Positions 14,527-23,450 are shown, counted from the stretch's first letter. The stretch: DNA of 24,613 nt from JBBQVS01 sp038211295 (GCA_038211295.1 JBBQVS010000060.1:1-24613), one strand, 5' to 3'. Numbers and translations are program-made. The notes: generated by a model from the sequence alone, not told the origin.

Positions 14527-15318
14527 ATGGAGTCTCGAAACCTCTCCCAGTCGTCAGGGCCGTTTCCTGATACGAGGGGACAGGGTGATGGCGCGAATGG
14601 TTTGTACACCACACAACCAACCGTACAACAGCCTGAACTGCTCTCGATAAACACGTTGGCTCGCTGTTGCTCCGAAGAGACCAATAAATTTCTCAAGCAG
14701 AGTGCTTCAAATGATCGCTTCTGCTTGGAAATGTTTCGACGCGCGATTGTAAAGCGTGACGACGACGCATGGGCGTGTATCTATCAGCAGTACGCGCCAT
14801 TGGTCTTAACATGGGTGACACAGCATCAAAGTGCCGCCACCATTTTGGGGCAAGACGGAAGTGGGCCACTCGTCAATGCCGCGTTCGCCAAGTTTTCACA
14901 GGCACTGACGCCTGTCAAGATGGCGAACTTCGACTCGCTTGCCGCGATTCTCAAGTACCTAAAAATGTGTGTTCACAGTGTGGTTGCCGATGAAGTCCGT
15001 TCTCGTCAAGCACGCCAGTATGAAGAAACACTGGAACTCGTGGAGCACGAGCCGGCTTCGGATGATCCCGCCGATGATGTCGTCTCGAACATCTCAGCGC
15101 AGGGTCTCTGGAAGGTCATTCAAGAAGAGTTAAATGGAGAGGATGAGCGCGTTCTCATCTACCTTGCATATATTCAAGGCATGAAGCCAGGTGAAATTAG
15201 CGGTCAACACAAACGGCTCTTTCCTACTGTAGATGATGTCTATCGCATCAAACGCAACGTCTTAGAACGCCTGCGTCGCAATCGCCGCTTATTGATGCTC
15301 TTCCGAGACCATCTATAG
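14527..15318 (+). CDS. ECF-like sigma-70 family RNA polymerase sigma factor
   Basis: 263 aa from the ATG at 14527 (AGGGAG nine bases upstream; the TTG at 14524 is less likely). After a nonconserved N-terminus of about 65 residues, the segment at about 66-155 (FRRAIVKRDDDAWACIYQQYAPLVLTWV ... LAAILKYLKMCVHSVVADEVRSRQARQYEE) corresponds to sigma region 2. The last 65 residues (LNGEDERVLIYLAYIQGMKPGEISGQHKRLFPTVDDVYRIKRNVLERLRRN) correspond to region 4 with its helix-turn-helix. It should direct core RNA polymerase to a dedicated promoter set. It is divergent from typical ECFs and longer at the N-terminus. The next genes, a double zinc-finger protein and a TPR-CHAT protein on the same strand, mark it as the head of a regulatory cassette. 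Confidence 0.75.
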   Translation: MESRNLSQSSGPFPDTRGQGDGANGLYTTQPTVQQPELLSINTLARCCSEETNKFLKQSASNDRFCLEMFRRAIVKRDDDAWACIYQQYAPLVLTWVTQHQSAATILGQDGSGPLVNAAFAKFSQALTPVKMANFDSLAAILKYLKMCVHSVVADEVRSRQARQYEETLELVEHEPASDDPADDVVSNISAQGLWKVIQEELNGEDERVLIYLAYIQGMKPGEISGQHKRLFPTVDDVYRIKRNVLERLRRNRRLLMLFRDHL

Positions 15319-15514
15319 CGTTATTGTGCTGCTCGTAAGACTTTTCTCTCAAATCCATCGCGAAATGGAAGAGCGAGTGCTAAAATGAGAAAGTATGTCG
15401 TTTATTGAGATGAAAAGAAAAATTTGCTGAGTAGCAAGTAGTACACAAGCGGCACTGGGGAGAGTCGAAGGTTTACTGCCAAATCTACTCTCATGGAACT
15501 AGAGGAAAACGCTC

Positions 15515-16336
15515 ATGGAGTGTAGTAATCCGGGTGCTATCCGCGATGAAGAGTTATTTGCCTATTGTGAGGGAGAAAGTGTCCGCCCGGCGGTACAACA
15601 ACATCTCGCGACTTGCCAGCATTGCTCATCTCAGGCGACAACATATCGACGGTTAGAACTCAAACTTATCAACAAACTGTACCGTTGGGATTGTCCCCCC
15701 AATCAGGTACTTGGCGACTATCAATTTGGCCTGCTCAGTCCACAACAGGCTGTTGAGGTTGCGGGCCATCTGAGCATGTGTGTGCTGTGTAAAGCGGAAG
15801 TTGCAACGCTCACCGAGTTTCTCGCGCACGACCCAATGCTGGCACCACAGAATGTTACCGCTTCTGCCCGCTCCGCCATACACACTGTGCGACCTGTGCA
15901 AGAGGCCAAGCGCGTGTTGGAGGGTCTCCGCGATGCCTCCCTTGCGGGTGCGCGGCGTATTATCGCCACTCTTGTACCACAGCAACCGCGCACCATCTAC
16001 CAGCGCGACGGTGGACAACAGGTTGCTGCATGGCCTCGTCGGTACGCAGCTGAGGACGTGAATGTTTCTATTCAGGTAGAACAGACCGCGAACCAGCATA
16101 ATCTCTTGCAAGTGGTTGGCTTTGTCACCCGTAAAGGGTTAACGCTTGAAGCACTCGATGGCACTCCTGTAAAGTTGTTCGCGCAAACACACGCGACGCC
16201 AACAGAATATACTGAAGCAATCGATGATCTGGGCAATTTTGTCCTGCCAGGAGTCGCGGAAGGCATGTATACACTGGAACTTCACTTTACAGAGGGAACT
16301 GTCGTTATCGATCAACTCTCAATCACCCTTTTGTAA
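15515..16336 (+). CDS. Double zinc-finger anti-sigma-like protein with C-terminal beta-sandwich
   Basis: 273 aa, no membrane span. Two HxxxCxxC fingers of the zinc-binding anti-sigma (zf-HC2) type are present: H30-C34-C37 and H85-C89-C92. C18 and C60 are candidate fourth ligands, each ahead of its finger. A helical region (about 120-160) leads to a C-terminal beta-sandwich (about 195-273; GTPVKLFAQT ... DDLGNFVLPGVAEGMYTLELHF) of the carboxypeptidase-regulatory type. The gene directly follows the ECF-like sigma gene, as anti-sigma genes usually do, so binding and holding that sigma is the best guess. Because it is cytosolic, its release signal is probably internal, and the next gene encodes a CHAT protease-like protein. 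AGAGGAAAAC lies before the ATG. A short overlapping frame at 15493 is probably not translated. Confidence 0.75.
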   Translation: MECSNPGAIRDEELFAYCEGESVRPAVQQHLATCQHCSSQATTYRRLELKLINKLYRWDCPPNQVLGDYQFGLLSPQQAVEVAGHLSMCVLCKAEVATLTEFLAHDPMLAPQNVTASARSAIHTVRPVQEAKRVLEGLRDASLAGARRIIATLVPQQPRTIYQRDGGQQVAAWPRRYAAEDVNVSIQVEQTANQHNLLQVVGFVTRKGLTLEALDGTPVKLFAQTHATPTEYTEAIDDLGNFVLPGVAEGMYTLELHFTEGTVVIDQLSITLL

Positions 16337-16388
16337 CAGGTTTTCTCGAATGATACTCAATGGGCCAGGACGTTCCTAACTTTTCGTC

Positions 16389-19300
16389 ATGGAGCTTTAT
16401 GGCCCGCATTTTCTACAAGCGAAAACACACGGCATGACACCTCAAGAACTGATCGCAAGCCTATTACTCAAAAATGAAGAGCAGGGCAGACAGCTACTAC
16501 ACACACACGTCCCTGTCCTCAACGATGTTATGCGCGATCAGCTTGTTTTTCTACTCAAAAAAGAAACAGACCGTCGGTGGACAAACGACGCGCAATCCTC
16601 GTTCACGCTTTCGGGCTACCTCCTGTTTATTGGAGACCTCACGCATAACGCCTACTACCACGCTCTCGGCTTAATGGCGCGGGGCGATGCATTGCGCCGT
16701 TTAGACCGCGACCAGGACGCCGTTCCCTTCTTCGATGCATCGGGCGAAGAATTTCTCTCCATCAAAGACGAAGTAGGGTGGGCCAGAACACGCATTGGGC
16801 GTATTAGTTCCTGCCTGCGTCTGAACCGCACTACCGAGGCCCTGCGCGACGCCGCCCAGGCACGTGAGATTTTTATGCGAAACGGGAAACTTCTTCGCGC
16901 CGGTCAGATAGATGTAAACGCTGCGGTTATCAACTTCGAGTTAGGCCAGTACGATCACGCACTTCGCCTCTTTGATCGCGCTATCGAAACGTATCAGATG
17001 CACGGAGAACATATCGATCTGAATATCGCGCGTGCGCGTGGTAACAAAGCTCTGGCACTCGCCGCGCAGGGACGATTCCGCGAGGCCGTTGCGCTTCACG
17101 AGCAGGCGCGAACAACTTTTCTTATATATGGCGAGCGTGAAGAGATTTCGGTGGCACGCGAAGACCTGAATATTGCTGATATTTACGCTGCACAGGGCCA
17201 TTATAGTCAGGCGTTGCTGCTATATAACCAGAGTCGCGCATTGTTTACACGCTGCGCTATACAGTTCTCCGCCGCAGAGGTCGCGCAACAGATGTGTTTT
17301 TGTCTCATGCGCCTGAACCGCGTCCGTGAGGCATATGAACTGGCGGAAGAGACCGTCAAAATATTCCGCATCTCGCCCGCACACCAGCACAACCTCGCCC
17401 AGACGCTTATGCATCAAGCCGCCGCCGCCTCGCTTGAGGGCAATGTTGACGCAGCTGAAGCGATGTTACAAGAAGCAAGCGATCTGCTTGAAGAGGGCGG
17501 ACTGGTGCGGCTCGCGGCCTTCGCTCGTCTGCGCCGAGCGGAGCTATACTTCGCCGATAAAAAGCTGGTCGAGAGCCTGCGTGAAGCCCAGCATGTCGCG
17601 GATGCTTTTGCGGAACAGGAAGATTTACCCCAGCTTGCGCGTGTAACCTTGCTCCAGGCACGCATTGCCGAGGCCGAGCACAACATCCCTACCGCGCAAT
17701 ATCTGTGCGACTCCGCGCTCGATATTGCGAAGAGCCAGGGGTTGTTGGAACTCAAATACCACTGCGACGACCTGCTTGGGCAACTTTCAGAGCAGCGTGG
17801 CGACTTAGACGCCGCCGCGTACTACTACGAGAGTGCGGTTCAAGGTATCGATGATGTGCAGAGCCGTCTGGTGATGGATGCGCGAACCAGTTTTCTTGAA
17901 GACAAAGCGGGTATCTATCAACGTGCGATTATGCTCGCGCTGAAACGCGACGACAAGAATCAAGCTCTCATCTACGTCGAGAAGGCCAAATCACGCGTGC
18001 TTGGTGATTATTTACGCAATAATATTGACATTCGCTTACGCGCGGGTGATAGAGCCGGAGAGGCAATTCTAGGCGATCTGGCACGGTTACGTGAGGAGCA
18101 GGCATGGTTTAGCTCAATTGTGTACGAGACCGAAAACGAAGCCAATCTCAGCGATACCGCGATTATGCGTATTCAGGCTATCGGACCAACAAAAGCGCGG
18201 CACGAGATGCAACAGCGTGAAAAGCAGATTGAAAACTTATTAGAGCAGATGCAACTGCGCTCCGTTGGTGATCTTGTGGCGCGACCTCGCCCAAACTGGA
18301 CGCCTAGTGTGGCTTCCGCGCTCTGGCCTCGGCTCGATCCTACATCGCTGATGCTCGAATACTATTTGACTGATAAAGATATCTACATTTTTCAGCTTAC
18401 TCGCAACGGCGTTGATATACACGTTGTACAGGGTGCTGTACCAAAACTTGACCGTTTGCTCACGCTCTGGCGGGCCAATCTCGACCTTGCGAGTCAAGCC
18501 GCTGGGACTGTAGACCGTGCTCAAGCCTTCTTTGGCTTACAGGAAAATAGTCTTGGTCTTTTACAACGCCTCTATGACTTGCTCTTGCGTCCAGTCGCGG
18601 ACGCTCTCTCTTCCTGTGAACATCTTATTGTTGTCCCATATGGCGTTTTGCACTATCTACCGTTCCATTGTCTCTTCGATGGTGTGCAATTTCTGGTAGA
18701 GCAGTTCAACGTTTCATACTTACCGTCGGCTGCCCTGCTCGATATTTGTCGTCAGCGTGGGCAGCGCATCGAGTCGAACGAGGTACAGCTTGAAGACTCG
18801 CTAGTCATGGGGTTGTCAGATAACGGGCGTCTTGCCTACGCTACTCATGAGGCTGAGGTTGTCGCGCACCAACTGGGGGCGCAATGCGCTTTGAACGAGC
18901 AGGCAACGACCACATTGCTGGCACAGGTAGGCGCGTATAGCCCGATTGTACACATCGCGGCACATGGTCTTTTTCGACTTGATGCCCCCAACTTTTCGCA
19001 TATTCGCCTCGCTGACCGTCAGTTGAGCGCGATAGAAGTGTTTAACCTTGACCTCTCGAACTGCTCACTGGTGACGCTCAGTGCCTGTGAGACAGGCCGC
19101 GCGGTTGTGCGTGGCGTCGATGAGGTTATCGGGCTTGGGCGTGGTTTCCTCTACGCCGGTGCTGCCTCCCTGTTGCCCACCCTGTGGAAAGTGGATGACG
19201 CGAGTAGCGCGGAACTAATGGAAATGTTCTATCAAGCTCTATTGCACCGCTACTCGAAGGCCGCCGCGCTCGCTCAGGCGCAGCGTGCGTTTCTCGCCCG

Positions 19301-19391
19301 CGCCCGCACCTCTGTGCGCCCATACCGTGTTCACCCCTATTTCTGGGCTGCGTTTCATCTGATTGGCGATTTCGGCCCCCTCTTCAAGTAG
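16389..19391 (+). CDS. TPR-CHAT (caspase-like) protease protein
   Basis: 1000 aa, cytosolic. Residues about 75-500 are tandem tetratricopeptide repeats (for example GDALRRLDRDQDAVPFFDASGEEF, YDHALRLFDRAIETYQMHGE, GHYSQALLLYNQSRALF), used for protein binding or sensing. A connecting helical region follows, then a CHAT domain (about 700-998) of the clan CD caspase/separase fold. Both catalytic motifs are intact: IVHIAAHGLF with His859, and LVTLSACETGRA with Cys900. GAASLLPTLWKVDD and the AL.HRYSKAAALAQAQRAFL helix are also typical. It should cleave a specific protein substrate when the TPR part is triggered. It begins 52 nt after the zinc-finger gene; the ribosome site is weak, and a start at 16434 (MTPQELIASLL) is possible. 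The neighbouring anti-sigma-like protein is a logical substrate. Confidence 0.85.
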   Translation: MELYGPHFLQAKTHGMTPQELIASLLLKNEEQGRQLLHTHVPVLNDVMRDQLVFLLKKETDRRWTNDAQSSFTLSGYLLFIGDLTHNAYYHALGLMARGDALRRLDRDQDAVPFFDASGEEFLSIKDEVGWARTRIGRISSCLRLNRTTEALRDAAQAREIFMRNGKLLRAGQIDVNAAVINFELGQYDHALRLFDRAIETYQMHGEHIDLNIARARGNKALALAAQGRFREAVALHEQARTTFLIYGEREEISVAREDLNIADIYAAQGHYSQALLLYNQSRALFTRCAIQFSAAEVAQQMCFCLMRLNRVREAYELAEETVKIFRISPAHQHNLAQTLMHQAAAASLEGNVDAAEAMLQEASDLLEEGGLVRLAAFARLRRAELYFADKKLVESLREAQHVADAFAEQEDLPQLARVTLLQARIAEAEHNIPTAQYLCDSALDIAKSQGLLELKYHCDDLLGQLSEQRGDLDAAAYYYESAVQGIDDVQSRLVMDARTSFLEDKAGIYQRAIMLALKRDDKNQALIYVEKAKSRVLGDYLRNNIDIRLRAGDRAGEAILGDLARLREEQAWFSSIVYETENEANLSDTAIMRIQAIGPTKARHEMQQREKQIENLLEQMQLRSVGDLVARPRPNWTPSVASALWPRLDPTSLMLEYYLTDKDIYIFQLTRNGVDIHVVQGAVPKLDRLLTLWRANLDLASQAAGTVDRAQAFFGLQENSLGLLQRLYDLLLRPVADALSSCEHLIVVPYGVLHYLPFHCLFDGVQFLVEQFNVSYLPSAALLDICRQRGQRIESNEVQLEDSLVMGLSDNGRLAYATHEAEVVAHQLGAQCALNEQATTTLLAQVGAYSPIVHIAAHGLFRLDAPNFSHIRLADRQLSAIEVFNLDLSNCSLVTLSACETGRAVVRGVDEVIGLGRGFLYAGAASLLPTLWKVDDASSAELMEMFYQALLHRYSKAAALAQAQRAFLARARTSVRPYRVHPYFWAAFHLIGDFGPLFK

Positions 19392-19655
19392 AACAGTACA
19401 CACGAAAAATAGCATCGTGTCTTGTCGCTTATAACCTGCCTCAGGTTTGTTGGCTGGCCTCAATTGTCTACTTTGCTTATAGCCAAAGTCATAGTTGTCT
19501 TGTGACCAAGCAGGATGAGTAAATACCACCACGAACACCACAACAGGCTGTATGAAGAGAAGCACGTTGGCAGGAGCAAGTGCTGAAATCTGAGAAGCGT
19601 TGCTTCTGTCATCATCGCGTCGTTATAAGAGAGGAGAAAAAACGAAGGATACCTG
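19392..19655. other. Intergenic region after the CHAT gene
   Basis: 264 bases without a credible gene. A 6-bp hairpin ACACGA/TCGTGT (19400-19420) lacks a T-run on the plus strand and is a weak terminator candidate at best. TTGCTT (19600-19605) and TATAAG (19624-19629), 18 bases apart, could be the promoter of the membrane glycosyltransferase unit. Confidence 0.4.
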
Positions 19656-21233
19656 ATGGTGATGCTCAAAGCACAGGAAATAGCAAACAACAATACGTGT
19701 GTGAAACGCTGGCGATCTCTTGTATTGTATAGATGGTTTGGCGCGATGCTAACCGCGTGGTGCCTCGTTGCACTGGTATTACCCCTGCGTGGCCTCTTCT
19801 TCTCTCCTGCTTTCCAACCATCCCATCATGTACCACCATCAGGTGGGGAAAGTTGGTTTGCTACTCTTTTGCTTCTGAGTGCTCTGGTGTTGCTCTTTTA
19901 CTGCTATCTGCTTGCCTTACGCTCCCTGTCGTCATATATTACCGTGCGCTTTATCATTGTGTCGGGGACTCTGCTCGGTGGTATCTGTATCCTTATTCCT
20001 GTCGTGACCTCGCCCGACCTCTTTTCCTATATTTTCTATGCACGCATGGCGACGCTCTATCACCTTAATCCACTTGTAACCGCACCATTTGTCGTCGCGA
20101 AAGACCCACTGTATAGTTATCTTTACTGGAAAGATCAACCCTCGGCATACGGCCCAACTTGGATTGCACTCAGTAGTCTGCTACAAGCGTTGAGCGATTT
20201 ACTCTTCGGCGCAAAAAATCTCTTCGCGACTGTCCTGCTGTTTCGTCTCTTCGGCTTACTCTCACACCTCTGCTCCACATGGCTCATCTGGTCTATGAGT
20301 GGACATCTACAAGTATCGCGAAGTTCTACGCGTCTGCGTATAATAGCCACGCTTGCCTTTGTCTGGAATCCACTGCTCTTGTTTGAAGCTTGTGTCAATG
20401 CACACAATGATACCGTACTGCTTCTACTCATTCTGCTTAGTCTGTGGTTTCTTGTACATCAGAACATGCCACGCTCTTACGCTTTTGCGGCTCTATTTCT
20501 CGCATTCGCAACATGTCTCAAGGTCAACGCCGCTCTCCTCTTTCCTGGTCTACTGTTTTTTCTATGGCAACAACCACGTCGTAAGCAAGCGGTTAGCCTT
20601 GTTGCGTTGCTCTATTGCGGCACTGTTTTTGTGCTATACGCCCCATTCTGGCACAATGGAGCAATACTACACCTGCTGAGCGTGAACCCCGGAGCGTATC
20701 GTAACATTAATAGCCTTGCAGATTTCTTCGGGCAACTCTTAGCTAGTCTCACACAGGTGAATAGCGTACAGATCGAGCGTGTGACACACATGTTGAGCGT
20801 TGTTTGCTTTGCTCTGATGTATATATTGCTCTGCTGGCACGCGCTCTTTACGTCTCATCGGTTGTATACTATAGCACAGCTTCTTGAATGGATGATGAGA
20901 GCTTGGTTTCTGTACTGCTTGCTCGGTGCGCCCTGGTTCTGGCCCTGGTACGCCGTTACGCTCTTTGGTCTCCTCGCGCTTGTGCAGATGAATAGGCAAA
21001 AGTCGAGATGGACAAATAGAAGCACGGGGAACGCAACATACATACTGGCTTTTTGTCTACTGAGTTCCTATTGTTTCTTTAGTTGGGGGGTATACAATAG
21101 CTTTGCTCCCTGGCTCATCGAGTTTCGTTGGGCATATCTCAGAGGTGCGTGGGTCTGGTTGCCTGTACTTCTGGTGGTGTGTTTTGGGCAATGTAAGAAA
21201 AATACCCATGATGTCATAGCGAGAAAGGAGTGA
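19656..21233 (+). CDS. GT-C membrane glycosyltransferase, polyprenol-phosphomannose-dependent (MptA/B-like)
   Basis: 525-aa protein with about 12 membrane spans. The first external loop carries SPDLFSYIFYARMATLYHLNPL with Asp121, the usual acidic catalytic position of GT-C enzymes, and the YGPTWIALS motif that follows (about residue 168) is characteristic of the MptA/MptB-type alpha-mannosyltransferase and GT87 families. FVWNPLLLFEACVNAHND and CLKVNAALLFPGLL are also typical. Such enzymes transfer mannose from a polyprenol-phosphate carrier to glycolipids or glycans on the outer membrane face. The acceptor here is unknown. GAAGGA six bases before the ATG supports the start; ATG at 19662 is an alternative. 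The SAP/DUF6434 gene starts 8 nt after its stop, so the two share a message. Confidence 0.75.
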   Translation: MVMLKAQEIANNNTCVKRWRSLVLYRWFGAMLTAWCLVALVLPLRGLFFSPAFQPSHHVPPSGGESWFATLLLLSALVLLFYCYLLALRSLSSYITVRFIIVSGTLLGGICILIPVVTSPDLFSYIFYARMATLYHLNPLVTAPFVVAKDPLYSYLYWKDQPSAYGPTWIALSSLLQALSDLLFGAKNLFATVLLFRLFGLLSHLCSTWLIWSMSGHLQVSRSSTRLRIIATLAFVWNPLLLFEACVNAHNDTVLLLLILLSLWFLVHQNMPRSYAFAALFLAFATCLKVNAALLFPGLLFFLWQQPRRKQAVSLVALLYCGTVFVLYAPFWHNGAILHLLSVNPGAYRNINSLADFFGQLLASLTQVNSVQIERVTHMLSVVCFALMYILLCWHALFTSHRLYTIAQLLEWMMRAWFLYCLLGAPWFWPWYAVTLFGLLALVQMNRQKSRWTNRSTGNATYILAFCLLSSYCFFSWGVYNSFAPWLIEFRWAYLRGAWVWLPVLLVVCFGQCKKNTHDVIARKE

Positions 21234-21241
21234 TAACACTA

Positions 21242-21826
21242 ATGAGAAGCGAACATGATACACTGGAAACGCGCCCATCACTTACACGAGCAATAGCTCC
21301 TCACAACTTTGCGAGTTTCTACTGGCTTAAAGAGGAACTGATAACGTTTTGTCGTGCAAATAAACTACGAACGACAGGCGCGAAGATTGAGTTGACTCAA
21401 CGGATTGAGAACTTCCTCCTATCTGGTGATACACAAGCTCAAGAAAAGAAGCCGCCACGCGTATTGCGGCAAACAGCACAGGAAGTTCAGGCACCGTTGA
21501 GTGCAGATACACGTATTCCTGAAGACTACACATCGAGTCAAGAGCATCGCGCATTCTTTGTCTCTGTGATCGGGCCTCGTTTCCATTTTACGACGCGTTT
21601 CATGCAATTTTGTAAAGAGAACGCAGGCAAAACGTATCAAGATGCGATTGACGAATGGTATCGCGAAGAGCAACAGAAGCGAGACCCCGCTTATAAAACA
21701 AGAATCGCTCCCCAATTTGAGTATAATCAACATATCCGAAATTTTATGCAAGCTCATCCTGATAAACCTTTGAAAGACGCCATCGCTGTATGGAATGAGC
21801 AAAAAAAGCGTAGGAAAGAGTCATGA
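21242..21826 (+). CDS. SAP domain / DUF6434 protein
   Basis: 194 aa from the ATG at 21242 (AAAGGAG about 11 bases upstream; the GTG at 21230 overlaps that site). Residues about 20-58 (HNFASFYWLKEELITFCRANKLRTTGAKIELTQRIENFL) are a SAP helix-extended-helix motif, usually a DNA- or chromatin-binding unit. Residues about 105-190 (FHFTTRFMQFCKENAGKTYQDAIDEWYREEQ ... FEYNQHIRNFMQAHPDKPLKDAIAVWNEQKK) match the DUF6434 pattern: two similar helical repeats that each end in an Asp-Ala-Ile-x-x-Trp or Tyr motif. Function is unknown in all species I know. Its stop overlaps the start of the HutF-like gene (ATGA), so translation is coupled, although no pathway link is obvious. Confidence 0.75.
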   Translation: MRSEHDTLETRPSLTRAIAPHNFASFYWLKEELITFCRANKLRTTGAKIELTQRIENFLLSGDTQAQEKKPPRVLRQTAQEVQAPLSADTRIPEDYTSSQEHRAFFVSVIGPRFHFTTRFMQFCKENAGKTYQDAIDEWYREEQQKRDPAYKTRIAPQFEYNQHIRNFMQAHPDKPLKDAIAVWNEQKKRRKES

Positions 21827-23127
21827 AATACCTGATTCCCGACTATATACACACGTTGCAGGGCATAGAGCGGGGAATGCTGGTCTCGATTACAGACGCG
21901 GGCCGTATCGCTAATATCGAGAAGTGGGATGAGCGAGCAACGGACGCGCTTAGAGGGAAGGAAGTTACACGTCTTCCTGATACGCTTTTGCTTGCGGGAT
22001 TTGTCAACGCCCATAGCCACGTTTTTCAACGCGCCCTGCGAGGTCACACACAGCACGCGCTCTCCGCGCATGATAGTTTCTGGACATGGCGGCGGGCCAT
22101 GTACGCAGAGGCGCAACGGCTCACACCCGATAGTTTGTATGAGGGTGCGCTTCGCACGTATCGCGAGATGCTCATGGCGGGATATACTACCGTTGGCGAG
22201 TTCCACTATGTGCATCATCAACCTGATGGGCAACCGTATGCTAACGCAAACGTGATGGCTGAAGCTGTGTTGGCGGCAGGACGCGACGTGGGTATTGGTG
22301 TCGTGCTGCTTATGACTGCTTATAATCAAGCAGGCTTCAATCAGTCACCGGAGGAAGAGCAACGCCGCTTTTGTGATCGTTCCGTTGACGTGTACCTGCA
22401 ACGGGTTGAAGATTTGCGCGTGCGAGGTGTCGCCATCGGTGTCGCTCCCCACTCTGTACGGGCAGTCTCAGAACCCTGGTTTCGTACAATTGCTTCTTAT
22501 AGCAAAAACCATACCCTGCCATTGCACGTTCACGCTGATGAGCAGGTAGCGGAAATAGAGCAATGTCTGTCTGCGCATGGTTGTAGGCCAATTGAGTTGT
22601 TGGAGCGTTTTGGGGTGTTGGGGCCTCTAACAACAATTATTCACGCGACGCACGCAAACGAGAATGAGCTTGCGCTGCTCGCGAAATATGGCTGTACCGT
22701 GTGTGTCTGTCCCACAACCGAGGGCGATCTTGGCGACGGTATCGCGCCCTATGCTGAGCTTATGCAGCACGATATTTTGCTCGCGATTGGCTCGGACAGC
22801 AACACGCGACTAGACCCTCTGGAGGAGTTGCGTTGGGCCGAATATACTGCGCGGATGCGTTCACAACGGCGGCGCGTTCTCGTATGTGAGCAAACTGCTT
22901 CGCCCGGCCCACTGCTGCTCAATATAGGCACGCATGGCGGAGCCGTCGCGCTTGGACAGCAAACTGGACTCCTTGCCCCCGACATGTCCGCCGATTTTGT
23001 GGCAATTGACCTTACTCACCGCTCTCTACACGGCTGGACACAGGACGATATGCTGGATGTGCTATTCTTCGGCGCATCGTCGGATGTTATAAAACATGTC
23101 TGGGTGCAGGGAACACAGCTAAAATAG
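21823..23127 (+). CDS. hutF: Formimidoylglutamate deiminase (HutF), amidohydrolase superfamily
   Basis: 434-aa cytosolic enzyme. HutF hydrolyses N-formimino-L-glutamate to N-formyl-L-glutamate and ammonia in the five-step histidine degradation route. Metal and catalytic residues fit the family: H64 and H66 (HSH), H237, E240, H274 and D325, with the same spacing from H237 to D325 as the Pseudomonas enzyme (H232, E235, H269, D320, recalled from the literature). The substrate-carboxylate arginines are also present: R90 in FWTWRR and R213 in PHSVRAV. GEFHYVHHQPDG and NLGDGI-like EGDLGDGIAPY support HutF over other amidohydrolases. The usual GSDSH reads GSDSN. No hutH, hutU, hutI or hutG is in the window, so the pathway genes must lie elsewhere, or the enzyme serves another formimino substrate. 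Start overlaps the SAP gene stop by 4 nt. Confidence 0.85.
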   Translation: MKYLIPDYIHTLQGIERGMLVSITDAGRIANIEKWDERATDALRGKEVTRLPDTLLLAGFVNAHSHVFQRALRGHTQHALSAHDSFWTWRRAMYAEAQRLTPDSLYEGALRTYREMLMAGYTTVGEFHYVHHQPDGQPYANANVMAEAVLAAGRDVGIGVVLLMTAYNQAGFNQSPEEEQRRFCDRSVDVYLQRVEDLRVRGVAIGVAPHSVRAVSEPWFRTIASYSKNHTLPLHVHADEQVAEIEQCLSAHGCRPIELLERFGVLGPLTTIIHATHANENELALLAKYGCTVCVCPTTEGDLGDGIAPYAELMQHDILLAIGSDSNTRLDPLEELRWAEYTARMRSQRRRVLVCEQTASPGPLLLNIGTHGGAVALGQQTGLLAPDMSADFVAIDLTHRSLHGWTQDDMLDVLFFGASSDVIKHVWVQGTQLK

Positions 23128-23450
23128 CTCCTACTCGTTGAAACTGTGCTTTACTCTTGTGTATATAATATAAAGTTGTACTTCGGTATTATCGACGTAT
23201 ACCATCGAGGTACGAGCGCGTTTATGCAAGCTTTGACCATTCAGACTTCAAAAGCACGTACAACGATTGCCTCAGAGGTACGACTGCCTATCATACTTGC
23301 GGTGATGGCAACCGCTACTTAATAGTTTCTGTATAAGTTTCCGTGCATCGCGCCATATTTTTGTGTAGTACCCCTTGCCAGAATGTCAAAATAGTGATAA
23401 CCTCGACTTGCAATAAATTAGCCAGAAAGTATAAGGAGAAACTATTTAAA
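23128..23450. other. Intergenic region between hutF and the FKBP gene
   Basis: 323 bases. No clear terminator follows hutF. TTGAAA (23138-23143) and TATATA (23162-23167), 18 bases apart, form a plausible plus-strand promoter with TATAAT overlapping. A 32-codon open frame (23224-23322) follows. The rest is featureless and relatively AT-rich. The longer reading frame of the FKBP gene into this region (from 23343) is probably not translated. Confidence 0.5.
23224..23322 (+). CDS. Possible 32-aa small protein or leader peptide
   Basis: ATG at 23224 opens a 32-codon frame (MQALTIQTSKARTTIASEVR, then LPIILAVMATAT) with GAGGT about 12 bases upstream and a promoter-like sequence about 55 bases before it. 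The last third is hydrophobic. No family is recognised. It could be a real small gene ahead of the FKBP gene or a chance frame; evidence is weak. Confidence 0.2.
   Translation: MQALTIQTSKARTTIASEVRLPIILAVMATAT

Noticed and set aside
15493..15525. Ten-codon frame (ATGGAACTAGAG...) overlapping the start of the zinc-finger gene
   Set aside because: No ribosome site of its own; its GAGGA serves as the ribosome site for the ATG at 15515.
15653..16111. Minus-strand 152-aa frame inside the zinc-finger gene
   Set aside because: Shadow frame; the plus strand has clear zinc fingers and the operon context.
16389..19391. CHAT gene as part of a type III-E CRISPR (Craspase) system
   Set aside because: No CRISPR repeats and no gRAMP/Cas7-11-like or cas1/cas2 gene in the window; only the protease logic is comparable.
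23408..23435. Promoter-like TTGCAA-16-TATAAG just before the FKBP gene
   Set aside because: Transcription would start at about 23442, downstream of the AAGGAG ribosome site, leaving a 9-base leader; an upstream promoter is more likely.
23343..23450. Longer start for the FKBP protein
   Set aside because: No ribosome site at 23343, and the extra residues are rich in Cys, Lys and Thr, unlike the protein; AAGGAG precedes the ATG at 23451.
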